In this document: positions 7,774 through 16,113 of the stretch, piece by piece
Position numbering within the stretch: the first letter of the stretch is position 1
Layout: every line of letters begins with the position of its first letter
Origin: Clavibacter sp. A6099
GTDB taxonomy: Bacteria; Actinomycetota; Actinomycetes; Actinomycetales; Microbacteriaceae
Direction of reading: 5' to 3'
DNA: 64,000 nucleotides
Assembly: GCF_021919125.1 (NCBI RefSeq)
Contig: NZ_CP083439.1
Location: 3,038,001-3,102,000 of the forward strand
Position numbers and translations under genes: made by a program
Notes under the pieces: generated by a model
What the model was told of the DNA's origin: nothing
Database searches by the model: none
What the model saw: only the letters and a program-made list of their open reading frames with translations

Positions 7774-8316
7774 TCAGAGCGCCTTGAGCATGCGCGTGTT
7801 GCCGAGGGTGTTCGGCTTCACGCGGGAGAGGTCGAGGAACTCGGCGATGCCCTCGTCGTGCGAGCGGAGCATCTCGTAGTAGATCTCCTGCGCGATGATC
7901 GACTCCGCGACCTCGTGGTACCCGTGGCGCGAGAAGAAGCCGACCTCGAAGGTCAGGCAGAACAGGCGGCTGAGGCCGAGCTCGCGGGCGTCGTCCTCGA
8001 GGCGCTCGAGCAGCGCGTGGCCGACGCCGGTGCCGCGCGTGTGCGGGGCGGCGGCGAGGGTGCGGATCTCGCCGAGGTCCTCCCACATCACGTGCAGCGC
8101 GCCGCAGCCGACGACCTCGCCGGACGCGTCGACCGCGACCCGGAACTCCTGCACGTTCTCGTAGAGCACCACGAGGTCCTTGCCGAGGAGGATCCCCTCC
8201 ATCACGAGCGGCTCGACGAGCTGCTGGATCCGCGGCACGTCGCCGGTGCGCGCGCGTCGCACGCGGATGCCGGCGGCGGGCTCCACGGACTCGGCGGTGA
8301 CTGGCTCTGCGCTCAC
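7774..8316 (-). CDS. Amino-acid N-acetyltransferase (GNAT, ArgA-like)
   Basis: This 180-residue GNAT protein has the acetyl-CoA loop RTLAAAPHTRGTGVGHALLERL (near 85-105) and LFCLTFEVGFFSRHGYHEV at the C-terminal side. It matches the short stand-alone amino-acid N-acetyltransferases of actinobacteria (Rv2747 type), which can make N-acetylglutamate for arginine synthesis and are often annotated as ArgA-like. No other arg gene is nearby. The GTG start has a GAGAGGG-like site about 7 nt upstream. TAGGCT near 8372 may be its -10 element, giving a leader of about 50 nt. Confidence 0.82.
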   Translation of the reverse strand: MSAEPVTAESVEPAAGIRVRRARTGDVPRIQQLVEPLVMEGILLGKDLVVLYENVQEFRVAVDASGEVVGCGALHVMWEDLGEIRTLAAAPHTRGTGVGHALLERLEDDARELGLSRLFCLTFEVGFFSRHGYHEVAESIIAQEIYYEMLRSHDEGIAEFLDLSRVKPNTLGNTRMLKAL

Positions 8317-8367
8317 GATGACGACCCTCTCGATCCGCGGCTCGGGCGCCCGGATCAGGGGTCCAGC

Positions 8368-8613
8368 CTAGCGACGGGCGGATCCCGCGTCCGGGGCGGG
8401 CGGCTCGGGATCGGTGCCGAGCCGCGCGATCATCCGCGGCGCGATCCACACGATCGCCACCACGCCGACCACCGCGCGCAGCCCGGCGAACACGAGCACC
8501 CACCAGCCGACCCCGTCGCCGCCGACGAGCAGCGCGATCCCGATGACGACGAGCGCCGCGTCCGCGACGAACGGCACGCGCAGCCAGAACATGAGGCGGC
8601 GGACGGGATCCAT
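8368..8613 (-). CDS. Small membrane protein
   Basis: The 81-residue product has two hydrophobic helices (about residues 15-33 and 38-58) and a Pro/Asp-rich tail. The family is not recognised. It begins 4 nt after the stop of the histidine kinase gene, so it is probably the last gene of the response-regulator/kinase operon. Confidence 0.6.
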   Translation of the reverse strand: MDPVRRLMFWLRVPFVADAALVVIGIALLVGGDGVGWWVLVFAGLRAVVGVVAIVWIAPRMIARLGTDPEPPAPDAGSARR

Positions 8614-8616
8614 GGG

Positions 8617-10293
8617 TCAGCCGGCCGCGGGCGGGCCGGGCCGATCCGCGACGGGCGCACCCGACGGCGGCGCCCAGCGGTCGGTCGTGGTGCCGGCCGG
8701 CGCACCAGCCACGGCCCGCGCATCCACCGCCCGCCGCGTGACGGGCAGCCGCACCCCGAAGACCGTGCGGCCCGGCTCCGACTCCACCCACACCGCGCCG
8801 TGGTGCGCCGAGACGATGGCCTGCGCGATGGCGAGGCCGAGGCCCGTGCCGCCGGTGGAGCGGGCGCGGGATCCGTCGCCGCGCACGAAGCGCTCGAACA
8901 GGTTCTCCTGCAAGGCGGGCGGGATGCCGGGGCCGTCGTCGGTCACGCGGATGACGGCGTGCGCATCCGGACCCGCGCCCTGCACCGCGAGCGACGCGAC
9001 CACGCGCGTGCCGGCCGGGGTGTGCGTGCGGGCGTTGGCGAGCAGGTTGACGACCACCTGTCGGAGTCGCGCGTCGTCGCCGGGGACGGTCACCGAGTCG
9101 TCGGGCAGGTCGAGGTCCCAGTCGTGGTCCGGGCCCGCCGCGCTCGCGTCGCCGACCGTGTCGAGGAGGATGCGCGTGAGGTCGACCGGATCCGACTCCA
9201 GCTCGCGTCCCTCGTCGAGGCGCGCGAGGAGCAGCAGGTCCTCGACGATGGTGGTCATCCGCACAGACTCCGACTCGATGCGCGACAGCGAGTGCGTCAC
9301 GTCCTCGGGGAGCTGGTGGGGACCTCTACGGGTGAGCTCGGCGTATCCGCGGATGGAGGCGAGCGGCGTGCGCAGCTCGTGGCTCGCGTCCGAAACGAAC
9401 CGCCGCACCTTCGCCTCGCTCGCCTGCCGCGACGACAGCGCCGCGGCGACGTGCCCGAGCAGGCCGTTGAGCGCGGCGCCCACGCGGCCGACCTCGGTGC
9501 GCTCGTCGGTGTCGGATGCGGGCACGCGTGCCTCGAGCGCGACGTCGCCGCGGTCCAGCTCCAGCGCGGCCACGTGGGTCGCCGTGTCGACGACCCGGTC
9601 GAGCGGCCGCAGGGCGCGCCGCACGATGAGGGTGCCGAGGAACGCGGCCAGCGCGAGCGTGAAGGCGGCGACCACGGTGATCACGAGGACGAGCTGCTCC
9701 ACCACGTCGTCGGCGGGCTTCGTCGGCAGGCCGGTGACGATGGTCGCGCCCGAGGACGTGGTGCCGCCGACGAGCCGGTAGCTGCCGAGCGCGCCGCCGA
9801 GGTCGACCGTGCGCGGGATCCCGTCGGTCGGCACGCTCTGCAGCTGCTGGCTCTGGCGCTCGGTCAGCTCCACGGCGCCCGCGCCGCCGGGTTCGCCCTG
9901 CGCGGCGGAGCGGTCGGCGATGTACCCGCCGGAGACGACGCCGTCGATGATGGTCGCGCTGATCGTGCCGACCTGCTGCCCGAACGCGCCGAGGCCCCCG
10001 GGAGGCGCCCCGGGGAAGCTGCCGTAGCCGCCCGGATCCTGGTCGACGAAGCTCTGCGACCGCGCCGCCGTGGCCTGCAGCTGCTGGTCGACCTGCTGCA
10101 TCAGCGATGCCCGCAGCGCCAGGATGCTCACCGCCCCGATGAGGATGCTCGCGAGCGCCAGCAGCCCCACCACGCTGAGGACGAGGCGGCGGCGCAGGGT
10201 CATGCCGCGCGCCGCCGCGGCCAGTCGTTCGCGCAGCGGCGGCGTGACCTGCGGCGGCGCATCCGGCGACGGGGCGACCTGCGGCTGGGTCAC
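8617..10293 (-). CDS. Sensor histidine kinase
   Basis: The 558-residue kinase has a Pro/Gln-rich cytoplasmic N-terminus, a first membrane helix (near 38-60), an extracytoplasmic sensor region with Gly/Pro/Gln-rich stretches, a second helix (near 210-235), a HAMP domain and HisKA with the phosphoacceptor His in SHELRTPLASIRGY. The ATPase domain follows, with N box NLLANARTHTP, G1 DDGPGIP and G2 GGTGLGLAIA. It pairs with the response regulator upstream: its GTG overlaps that gene's TGA by 4 nt, implying translational coupling. The signal sensed is unknown; the layout resembles TcrY/MprB/PhoR kinases of actinobacteria. Confidence 0.93.
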   Translation of the reverse strand: MTQPQVAPSPDAPPQVTPPLRERLAAAARGMTLRRRLVLSVVGLLALASILIGAVSILALRASLMQQVDQQLQATAARSQSFVDQDPGGYGSFPGAPPGGLGAFGQQVGTISATIIDGVVSGGYIADRSAAQGEPGGAGAVELTERQSQQLQSVPTDGIPRTVDLGGALGSYRLVGGTTSSGATIVTGLPTKPADDVVEQLVLVITVVAAFTLALAAFLGTLIVRRALRPLDRVVDTATHVAALELDRGDVALEARVPASDTDERTEVGRVGAALNGLLGHVAAALSSRQASEAKVRRFVSDASHELRTPLASIRGYAELTRRGPHQLPEDVTHSLSRIESESVRMTTIVEDLLLLARLDEGRELESDPVDLTRILLDTVGDASAAGPDHDWDLDLPDDSVTVPGDDARLRQVVVNLLANARTHTPAGTRVVASLAVQGAGPDAHAVIRVTDDGPGIPPALQENLFERFVRGDGSRARSTGGTGLGLAIAQAIVSAHHGAVWVESEPGRTVFGVRLPVTRRAVDARAVAGAPAGTTTDRWAPPSGAPVADRPGPPAAG

Positions 10294-11069
10294 TCCGCGG
10301 CCTTGAGCATGTAGCCGCTGCCGCGCACCGTGTGGATCATCGGGTTCCGCCCGGCGTCGATCTTGCGGCGCAGGTAGGAGATGTAGATCTCGACCACGCT
10401 CGACTTGCCGCCGAAGTCGTAGCTCCACACCCGGTCGAGGATCTGCAGCTTGCTCAGCACGCGGCGCGGGTTGCGCATCAGGTAGCGCAGCAGCTCGAAC
10501 TCGGTGGCGGTGAGCTCGATGGGGTCGCCGGCGCGCGCGACCTCGTGGCTGTCCTCGTCGAGCGTGAGGTCGCCGACGCGGATCACCGGGTCGACGCTGT
10601 CGCTCACCACGAGCGTCGAGCGGCGGATGAGGCCGCGCAGCCGGGCCACGACCTCCTCGAGGCTGAACGGCTTGGTGACGTAGTCGTCGCCGCCCGCGGT
10701 GAGGCCGGCGAGCCGGTCGTCGAGCGAGTCCTTCGCCGTGAGGAAGAGCACCGGGATGTCCTCGGCGTCGGCCCGCAGCCGCGAGAGCACCTGGAGGCCG
10801 TCGAGGTCCGGCAGCATGATGTCGAGCACCACGGCGTCGGGCTTGAACTCGCGGGCGGCGGCGAGCGCCTGGTGCCCGTTCTCGGCCGTGCGGATCTGCC
10901 AGCCCTCGTAGCGCAGCGCCATCTGGAGCAGGTCGGTGAGGGACGCCTCGTCGTCGACGACGAGCACCCGGATGGGCGACCCGTCGGCGCGCGTGAGGCG
11001 GGGCTGCGGGGCGGCGGCGGGCTGGAAGCCGGAGGGCGGGGTGGTGGTCACGGGATCCATCATCCGCAT
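10290..11069 (-). CDS. OmpR-family response regulator
   Basis: A variable N-terminal tail of about 32 residues precedes the receiver domain (RVLVVDDEASL, phospho-acceptor Asp in AVVLDIMLPDLDG, switch Lys in VTKPFS). A winged-helix DNA-binding domain follows (ELTATEFELLRYLMRNPRRVLSK ... VEIYISYLRRKID ... GSGYMLK). It forms a two-component system with the overlapping kinase gene. The start is uncertain: ATGs at 11069, 11063 and 11060 and a GTG at 11051 are all in frame. An AGGA site is best placed for ATG 11063, so the true length may be 253-259 residues. Target genes are not evident. Confidence 0.92.
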   Translation of the reverse strand: MRMMDPVTTTPPSGFQPAAAPQPRLTRADGSPIRVLVVDDEASLTDLLQMALRYEGWQIRTAENGHQALAAAREFKPDAVVLDIMLPDLDGLQVLSRLRADAEDIPVLFLTAKDSLDDRLAGLTAGGDDYVTKPFSLEEVVARLRGLIRRSTLVVSDSVDPVIRVGDLTLDEDSHEVARAGDPIELTATEFELLRYLMRNPRRVLSKLQILDRVWSYDFGGKSSVVEIYISYLRRKIDAGRNPMIHTVRGSGYMLKAAE

Positions 11070-11122
11070 GTTCCTATGAACGAGCCATGAGACGGCCATG
11101 GGCCGGCTTCCGCTGGAGCGGA

Positions 11123-11920
11123 TCAGGACAGGATCAGCGCCCCGCTGCGCAGGCCCTCCGCGATGAGGGCGTACAGGACCAGTGCGATCAGGATCGCGCC
11201 GATGATCCATGAGCTCACGTCCACGTCGCCGAGCTCCGGGTCCACGCGGCGCTCGAGCCGCCGTGCGGCACGCGCCCCGTGGGCGCACCCGATGCAGATG
11301 ACCACGAGCGTCCCGACCACGGCGATGCCCGTCCAGCGCGCGAGCGCCGCCGCCGGTCCGCCCACCAGCGCGACCACCCACACCGCCAGGAGGCCCAGGC
11401 CGAAGACGACCCCGAGGATCCACCCCACGGCCTTCAGCCCCTCCTCCGCCACCGCCACCGCCAGCTCCCGCGCCATGTCCTCGACGACGTGCGGACGGGG
11501 CCCCGGCAGCCGGTAGCGCGCGGCCTTCCGCTCGCGGCGCGTCATCCGGGCGGGGTCGGCGAAGTGCGCGCGGTGATCGGCGATCGCCGGAGCGAGCGCC
11601 GCGAGTTCCTCCGGCAGCGCGGTATCCGGCGGCAGCGCCAGGAAGGCCGGGATCTCGTGATCCCCGATCCCCGAGTGCGCGATCAACCGGGCCAGCCGGT
11701 CGCGCTCGACCTCCGTCGTCCAGCCGGGGACGCCGATGCCCCACCGACCGGCCTGATCGGGCGCGATGAGCTCGCGATACAGCTCCGCGAGCGCGAGCCG
11801 CGCGGCCCCGTCCGTGGGATCCGCGCGCACCCGCTCCTTGAGGAGGGCGATCGCGTCCGTCCGGCGGTCGTCGGCCCAGAGGAGGCGGGCACGGGTGAGG
11901 GCGTCGGGATCGTCGGGCAC
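11123..11920 (-). CDS. DUF6584-like protein with TPR-type N-terminus and two membrane helices
   Basis: Residues 1-50 form a TPR-like helical hairpin pair (ARLLWADDRRTDAIALLKERVRADPTDGAARLALAELY). The segment DQAGRWGIGVPGWTTEVERDRLARLI is typical of the actinobacterial DUF6584 group. A central linker and three to four C-terminal hydrophobic segments follow (near 160-215 and 235-255). Function is unknown. GTG 11920 is favoured: a CAGCAT box ends 6 nt upstream, a weaker version of the leaderless pattern seen elsewhere in the window. The long upstream frame extension is Arg-rich and unlikely to be real. Confidence 0.68.
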   Translation of the reverse strand: MPDDPDALTRARLLWADDRRTDAIALLKERVRADPTDGAARLALAELYRELIAPDQAGRWGIGVPGWTTEVERDRLARLIAHSGIGDHEIPAFLALPPDTALPEELAALAPAIADHRAHFADPARMTRRERKAARYRLPGPRPHVVEDMARELAVAVAEEGLKAVGWILGVVFGLGLLAVWVVALVGGPAAALARWTGIAVVGTLVVICIGCAHGARAARRLERRVDPELGDVDVSSWIIGAILIALVLYALIAEGLRSGALILS

Positions 11921-11997
11921 CGGGTGATGCTGCCAGGTCGGCGCACCCCGCGAGCGAGCAGTGCACGGGCAGCGCACGGGCAGCCCGCGGACGACGA

Positions 11998-12026
11998 CGG
12001 GCCCGGCGCGTGGTGCGCCGGGCCCG
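11998..12026 (-). terminator. Terminator after terC
   Basis: Perfect 12-bp arms (CGGGCCCGGCGC and GCGCCGGGCCCG) enclose a 5-nt loop, 23 nt past the stop of the TerC-family gene. The minus-strand 3' flank is CGTCGTCGTCC. Confidence 0.65.
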
Positions 12027-12048
12027 GGTCGTGCGGAGGTGCGAGGAG

Positions 12049-13077
12049 CTAGTGCTTCTCGTCCGTCGCGCGCGTGACGGTCTCGCCGTCGACGCTCGCG
12101 CGGTCCTCCTTCTGCTTGTCGCCGCGGGTCTTCGCGAGGCTCGCGACGGTGGCGACCGTGATGGTCGCGCCGATGAAGAGGAGCGAGAACCAGATCGGGA
12201 TCTCGGGCGCCCACAGCATCGGCTCGCCGCCGTTGATGAAGGGCAGCTCGTTGACGTGCATCGCGTGCAGGACGAGCTTCGCGCCGATGAACGCGAGGAT
12301 CACCGCGAGGCCCTGCGACAGGTAGACGAGGCGCTCGAGCAGGCCGCCGATGAGGAAATAGAGCTGGCGGAGGCCCATCAGCGCGAAGGCGTTCGCGGTG
12401 AAGACGATGTACGCCTCGTTCGTGAGGCCGTAGATGGCGGGGATCGAGTCGAGCGCGAACACCAGGTCGACGAAGCCGATCGCGATGACGCAGAGCAGCA
12501 GCGGGGTGACGAAGCGCTTGCCGTCGATCTTGGTGGTGAAGCGGTCGCCGACGAACTCGTCGTGGACGGGGAGGATCCGGCGGGCGATGCGCACGAACAT
12601 GTTGTCCGCCGCGTTGCCGCCGTGGTCGCCCTTCAGCTGCTGGTAAGCGAGCACGAACAGCAGCGCGCCGAAGATGTAGAAGACCCAGGAGAAGTTCTCG
12701 ATGAGCGCGGCGCCGAGCGCGATGAAGCCGGCGCGCATGATCAGGGCGATCACGATGCCGATCATCAGCACCTTCTGCTGGTACTTCCGGGGCACGGCGA
12801 ACCCGGTCATGATCAGCAGGAACACGAACAGGTTGTCGATCGACAGGGCCTTCTCGGTGAGGTAGCCGGCGAAGTACTCGCCGCCGTAGCCCCAGCCGCT
12901 CGTGAAGCCGATGCCGACGCCGAAGATCAGCGCGAGGCCGATGTAGAAGGCCGACCAGCGAGCGGACTCGCCGATGGTGGGCTCGTGCGGCTTGCGCACG
13001 TGGGTGAAGAACTCGTAGACGAAGAACGCGATGGTGACCGCGATCGTGATGAGCCAGGTGGTCGTGGTGATGTTCAC
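12049..13077 (-). CDS. TerC-family integral membrane protein
   Basis: The 342-residue protein has about nine hydrophobic helices and the TerC signatures YLTEKALSIDNLFVFLLI and VDLVFALDSIPA, whose Asp residues are thought to bind metal in the membrane. TerC/Alx proteins are linked to tellurite resistance and, more generally, to manganese export. The C-terminal tail is charged and cytoplasmic. GTG 13077 is preceded by CGGAG about 8 nt upstream. A manganese-responsive yybP-ykoY riboswitch often precedes such genes, but I could not recognise one in the upstream 150 nt. Confidence 0.93.
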   Translation of the reverse strand: MNITTTTWLITIAVTIAFFVYEFFTHVRKPHEPTIGESARWSAFYIGLALIFGVGIGFTSGWGYGGEYFAGYLTEKALSIDNLFVFLLIMTGFAVPRKYQQKVLMIGIVIALIMRAGFIALGAALIENFSWVFYIFGALLFVLAYQQLKGDHGGNAADNMFVRIARRILPVHDEFVGDRFTTKIDGKRFVTPLLLCVIAIGFVDLVFALDSIPAIYGLTNEAYIVFTANAFALMGLRQLYFLIGGLLERLVYLSQGLAVILAFIGAKLVLHAMHVNELPFINGGEPMLWAPEIPIWFSLLFIGATITVATVASLAKTRGDKQKEDRASVDGETVTRATDEKH

Positions 13078-13229
13078 GGGGGTCTCCGGTGATGAGGCCG
13101 ACGGGAATCGGAACGGCTAGGTGGCGCGCGGACGCGTCAATGATCCCATGCGGGATCTCCTCACACTGGGGAATTGCCTGCGCCTACGCTCCGTGGATCG
13201 TGGGCGCCGCGGGCCTCCTGCCCGCCGCG
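13078..13229. other. Intergenic region upstream of terC
   Basis: It contains a perfect hairpin GATCCC-ATGC-GGGATC (13142-13157) and a leftward TTGACG (13140-13135) with a possible TAGCCG 15 nt further on, a sub-optimal promoter for terC. A GCGGGC/GCCCGC hairpin (13209-13225), just past the TolB gene stop, may terminate that operon. Confidence 0.4.
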
Positions 13230-14168
13230 TCAGGTCAGGCTCGGCGCCTCGAACGGGTACGCGACGTAGGCGAACCGGCGCGAGTCGGGCGCCCAGCTCG
13301 TGACGTTGATGGTGCCCTGGCCGCCGGGGAAGGCGGCGAGGTCGCGCGTGCGGTGGCTCTGCCGGTCGATGACGCGGAGGATCACGTCGTGGTCGGCCGG
13401 GTGGCCGAGCGTGCCGGGCGGGAAGCTGAGGTAGACGATGTGCTCGCCGTCGGGCGACGGGTGCGGGAACCAGTTGACGCGCTCGTCGGCGGTGAACTGG
13501 TGCGTGTCGGAGCCGTCGGTGCGCATCGTGAACAGCTGCGCGTGGCCCGGCAGGTCGGATCCGCGCTCCGAGTTGAAGTAGAGCCAGCCGCCGTCGGGCG
13601 AGAACTCGGCGCCGTCGTCCGGGAAGCCGTCGTCGGTGAGCTGCGTCGTGGGGCCGCCATCGACGGGCACGAGGTGGATGTTCGTGGTCCACTCGCCGCG
13701 CGCGTCGAGCTGGCCGCCGATCACGCTGAGCATCGAGCCGTCGGGCGAGACGCCGTGCAGGTAGTTCTTGAAGCCGAGCGCCGGATCCCGGTCCGCCGTG
13801 ATCCGCCGGCCCTGCCCGCCCGCGCCGTCGTTCCAGAGCACGTCGTACAGGTGGCCGTCGCGGCCGGAGACGTACACGTGCGCGCCGTCGGGTGCCATGA
13901 CGTGGTCGTTGTTGATGGGCGGGACGCCGCCCAGGTCCACCGCCTGGAAGTCGACCGCGGGCTCGGGCAGGTCGGGATCCGGCTCCTCCGGGTCGGGCGC
14001 CGGCAGCCGCCAGAGCCCGCCCTCCGCGTTGACGACGAGCCAGCGGCCGTCGGGCGTCCAGTTGGGAGCCTCGATGTGAAGCACGGCCGACTCGGCGACC
14101 ATGCGCTCGACGCCCGTCTCCACGTCCATGACGAGGAGGCGGGCCAGCTGGCCGTCGCGCAGCGTCAC
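13230..14168 (-). CDS. TolB-like beta-propeller protein
   Basis: The 312-residue protein is built of WD40/PD40-like TolB repeats: APNWTPDGRWLVVN, HVMAPDGAHVYVSG, GVSPDGSMLSVIG, AEFSPDGGWLYFNSE, HPSPDGEHIVYLS and SWAPDSRRFAYVA, about six propeller blades. No signal peptide is visible, so it is cytoplasmic. Such proteins commonly accompany sugar or oligosaccharide metabolism genes; enzymatic activity is not evident. The GTG overlaps the stop of the sugar isomerase gene by 4 nt, so the two are translated as a pair. Confidence 0.82.
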   Translation of the reverse strand: MTLRDGQLARLLVMDVETGVERMVAESAVLHIEAPNWTPDGRWLVVNAEGGLWRLPAPDPEEPDPDLPEPAVDFQAVDLGGVPPINNDHVMAPDGAHVYVSGRDGHLYDVLWNDGAGGQGRRITADRDPALGFKNYLHGVSPDGSMLSVIGGQLDARGEWTTNIHLVPVDGGPTTQLTDDGFPDDGAEFSPDGGWLYFNSERGSDLPGHAQLFTMRTDGSDTHQFTADERVNWFPHPSPDGEHIVYLSFPPGTLGHPADHDVILRVIDRQSHRTRDLAAFPGGQGTINVTSWAPDSRRFAYVAYPFEAPSLT

Positions 14169-15217
14169 GCGGTGGATCCGGTGGTGCCGTCGGCGGGGGC
14201 GTCGTCCCGGTTGTTCGCGAACGCCGAGTCGAAGAGGCTGTCGGGCGTCGGCCAGAGGAGGGAGCGCACCCGCGCGAGGGCGTCGGGGGCTCCGTGCAGG
14301 CGGTCCATCCCCGCATCCTCCCACTCGACCGAAACCGGACCGTCGTAGCCGATGCTCCGGAGGGCCCGGAAGGCGCGCTCGAAGGGCACGTCGCCGTGGC
14401 CGACCGAGACGAAGTCCCAACCGCGGCGCGGGTTGCCCCACGGGAGGTGGGAGCCGAGGCGGCCGCCGCGACCGTCCGTCGTCACGCGCGTGTCCTTGGC
14501 GTGCACGTGGTAGATCCGGTCGGCGAAGTCGAGGAGGAAGCCGACCGGGTCGATGCCCTGCCACATCATGTGGCTCGGATCCCAGTTGAGGCCGAAGCCG
14601 GGGCGGTGCCCTATCGCCTCGAGCGTGCGGCGGGTGGTCCAGTAGTCGTAGGCGATCTCGCTCGGGTGCACCTCGAGCGCGTACCGGACGCCCTCGTCGT
14701 CGAACACGTCGATGATCGGGTTCCAGCGGTCGGCGAAGTCCTGGTAGCCGGCGTCGATGACCGACTCGGGCACGGGCGGGAACATCGCGACGTACGGCCA
14801 GATGCGCGACCCGGTGAAGCCCGTCACGCGCGTGACCCCGAGCGCCGCCGCCGCCTTCGCGGTGAGCTTCAGCTCCTCGGCGGCGCGCTGGCGCACGCCC
14901 TCCGCCTGGCCGTCGCCCCAGACCTTGGAGCGGAGGATCGCCTGGTGCCGGAAGTCGATCGGGTCGTCGCACACGGCCTGGCCGGTGAGGTGCTGCGAGA
15001 GCGCGTGCACCTGGAGGCCGTGGCGCTCGAGGATCTCGAGCCGCCCGCGGAGGTAGGCCGGATCCTCGGCCGCGCGCCACACGTCCAGGTGCTCGGCGGA
15101 GCAGGCGATCTCGAGGGCGTCGAAGCCCCAGCCGCTCGCCAGCCGGGCGACCTCCTCCAGCGGCAGGTCGGCCCACTGGCCGGTGAAGAGCGCTACGGGG
15201 GTGGTGATCTGGGGCAT
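14165..15217 (-). CDS. Sugar phosphate isomerase/epimerase (TIM barrel, AP endonuclease 2-like)
   Basis: This 350-residue member of the xylose-isomerase-like TIM-barrel family has metal-ligand positions in EIACSAEHLDVW, VHALSQHL, ALEVHPSEIAYD, NWDPSHMMWQG, IYHVHAKDT and a C-terminal SVEWEDAGM. The family includes inositol, hydroxypyruvate and 3-keto-sugar isomerases or epimerases; the exact substrate cannot be told. GAGAGGGA lies about 7 nt before the ATG. A possible -10 element TAGCGT, preceded by TG, lies at 15293-15298. It leads a two-gene unit with the TolB-like protein. Confidence 0.88.
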   Translation of the reverse strand: MPQITTPVALFTGQWADLPLEEVARLASGWGFDALEIACSAEHLDVWRAAEDPAYLRGRLEILERHGLQVHALSQHLTGQAVCDDPIDFRHQAILRSKVWGDGQAEGVRQRAAEELKLTAKAAAALGVTRVTGFTGSRIWPYVAMFPPVPESVIDAGYQDFADRWNPIIDVFDDEGVRYALEVHPSEIAYDYWTTRRTLEAIGHRPGFGLNWDPSHMMWQGIDPVGFLLDFADRIYHVHAKDTRVTTDGRGGRLGSHLPWGNPRRGWDFVSVGHGDVPFERAFRALRSIGYDGPVSVEWEDAGMDRLHGAPDALARVRSLLWPTPDSLFDSAFANNRDDAPADGTTGSTA

Positions 15218-15330
15218 GGTTCCCTCTCGTCGACGGTGACGGTGCGGTGCGTGCGGTGCGGTGGCGCGGCTCGGTGACGGCGCGCGGGATTCACGCTACA
15301 CACCGGGCCGCGCCCGCTCACGGGGCTCCG

Positions 15331-16113
15331 TCAGCGAAAGTTCGCCGACTGCGTGCGCTGGTACCCGGCGAGCGTGATGCCGCCGAGGAGCACCGCCCAC
15401 GCCGCGAGGAGGATCAGCGGGATCCCCATGGCCGCCGTGTCCTGGCGGGCCGCCGCGCTCGTCAATGTGCTCCACGCGCCGGTCGGCAGCAGCACCGTGA
15501 GCGACGCCCAGGGCGTGCCGCTCGTGTCGCCGCCCGTGAACAGGCCGCCCGCGAACGAGAGGGGCAGGTACACGAGGTTCGCGAGGCCGAGCGCGCCGCG
15601 AGCGGGGAACCAGTAGCCCATCGCGAGGCCGAGGAGCGCCATCGGCACGGCGCCCGCCAGCACGGCGAGCGCGACGGACCCGAGGGTCGCCGCGTCCACC
15701 CGGACGCCACCCGCGAGGATCCCGACCGCGACCACCGGGATCACGAACACGACGCCGAAGACGCACGCGACCGTGAGCTTGGCGGCGAGCCGGATCCACG
15801 CGGGCACCGGCGCCGTGAACAGCCACCGCTCCCACGGCGACTCCCGGGCTGACGCCACGCCCACGCCGAACTGGAAGGTGACAGTGCCGAGCACCGAGAA
15901 CAGCACGTAGCCGAGGAGCACGCTGAGCCGGGCGCTCGGCGGCCCGCCCTGCGGCAGGCCGACGACCGCGTAGATGAGCACGGGGTAGGCGAGGAGCGGC
16001 AGCACGAAGGCGGGCATGCGCGCGTTCTGCGCGAGCTCGCTCACGACGTGGGCGCGGTAGATGGCGAGGCGGCGGCCGGCGGTGAGGCGGACCGGCATCG
16101 GCGCGGCGGTCAT
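15331..16113 (-). CDS. ABC transporter permease of the azole-peptide (TOMM) operon
   Basis: This 260-residue ABC-2-type permease has six hydrophobic segments and the ESPWERWLFTAPVPAWIRLAAK loop typical of drug- or peptide-exporting two-subunit systems. It is the last gene of the RiPP operon; its ATG overlaps the stop of the ATPase gene (ATGA). Its likely role is export of the mature azole peptide, possibly also giving self-protection, since no other immunity gene is present. Substrate assignment is by context only. Confidence 0.88.
   Translation of the reverse strand: MTAAPMPVRLTAGRRLAIYRAHVVSELAQNARMPAFVLPLLAYPVLIYAVVGLPQGGPPSARLSVLLGYVLFSVLGTVTFQFGVGVASARESPWERWLFTAPVPAWIRLAAKLTVACVFGVVFVIPVVAVGILAGGVRVDAATLGSVALAVLAGAVPMALLGLAMGYWFPARGALGLANLVYLPLSFAGGLFTGGDTSGTPWASLTVLLPTGAWSTLTSAAARQDTAAMGIPLILLAAWAVLLGGITLAGYQRTQSANFR

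Noticed and set aside
7765-10314. 849-codon plus-strand frame
   Set aside because: Antisense to the GNAT gene and to the histidine kinase, whose motifs are intact.
13078-13229. Manganese (yybP-ykoY) riboswitch before terC
   Set aside because: No conserved core sequence was recognised; only a short hairpin is present.
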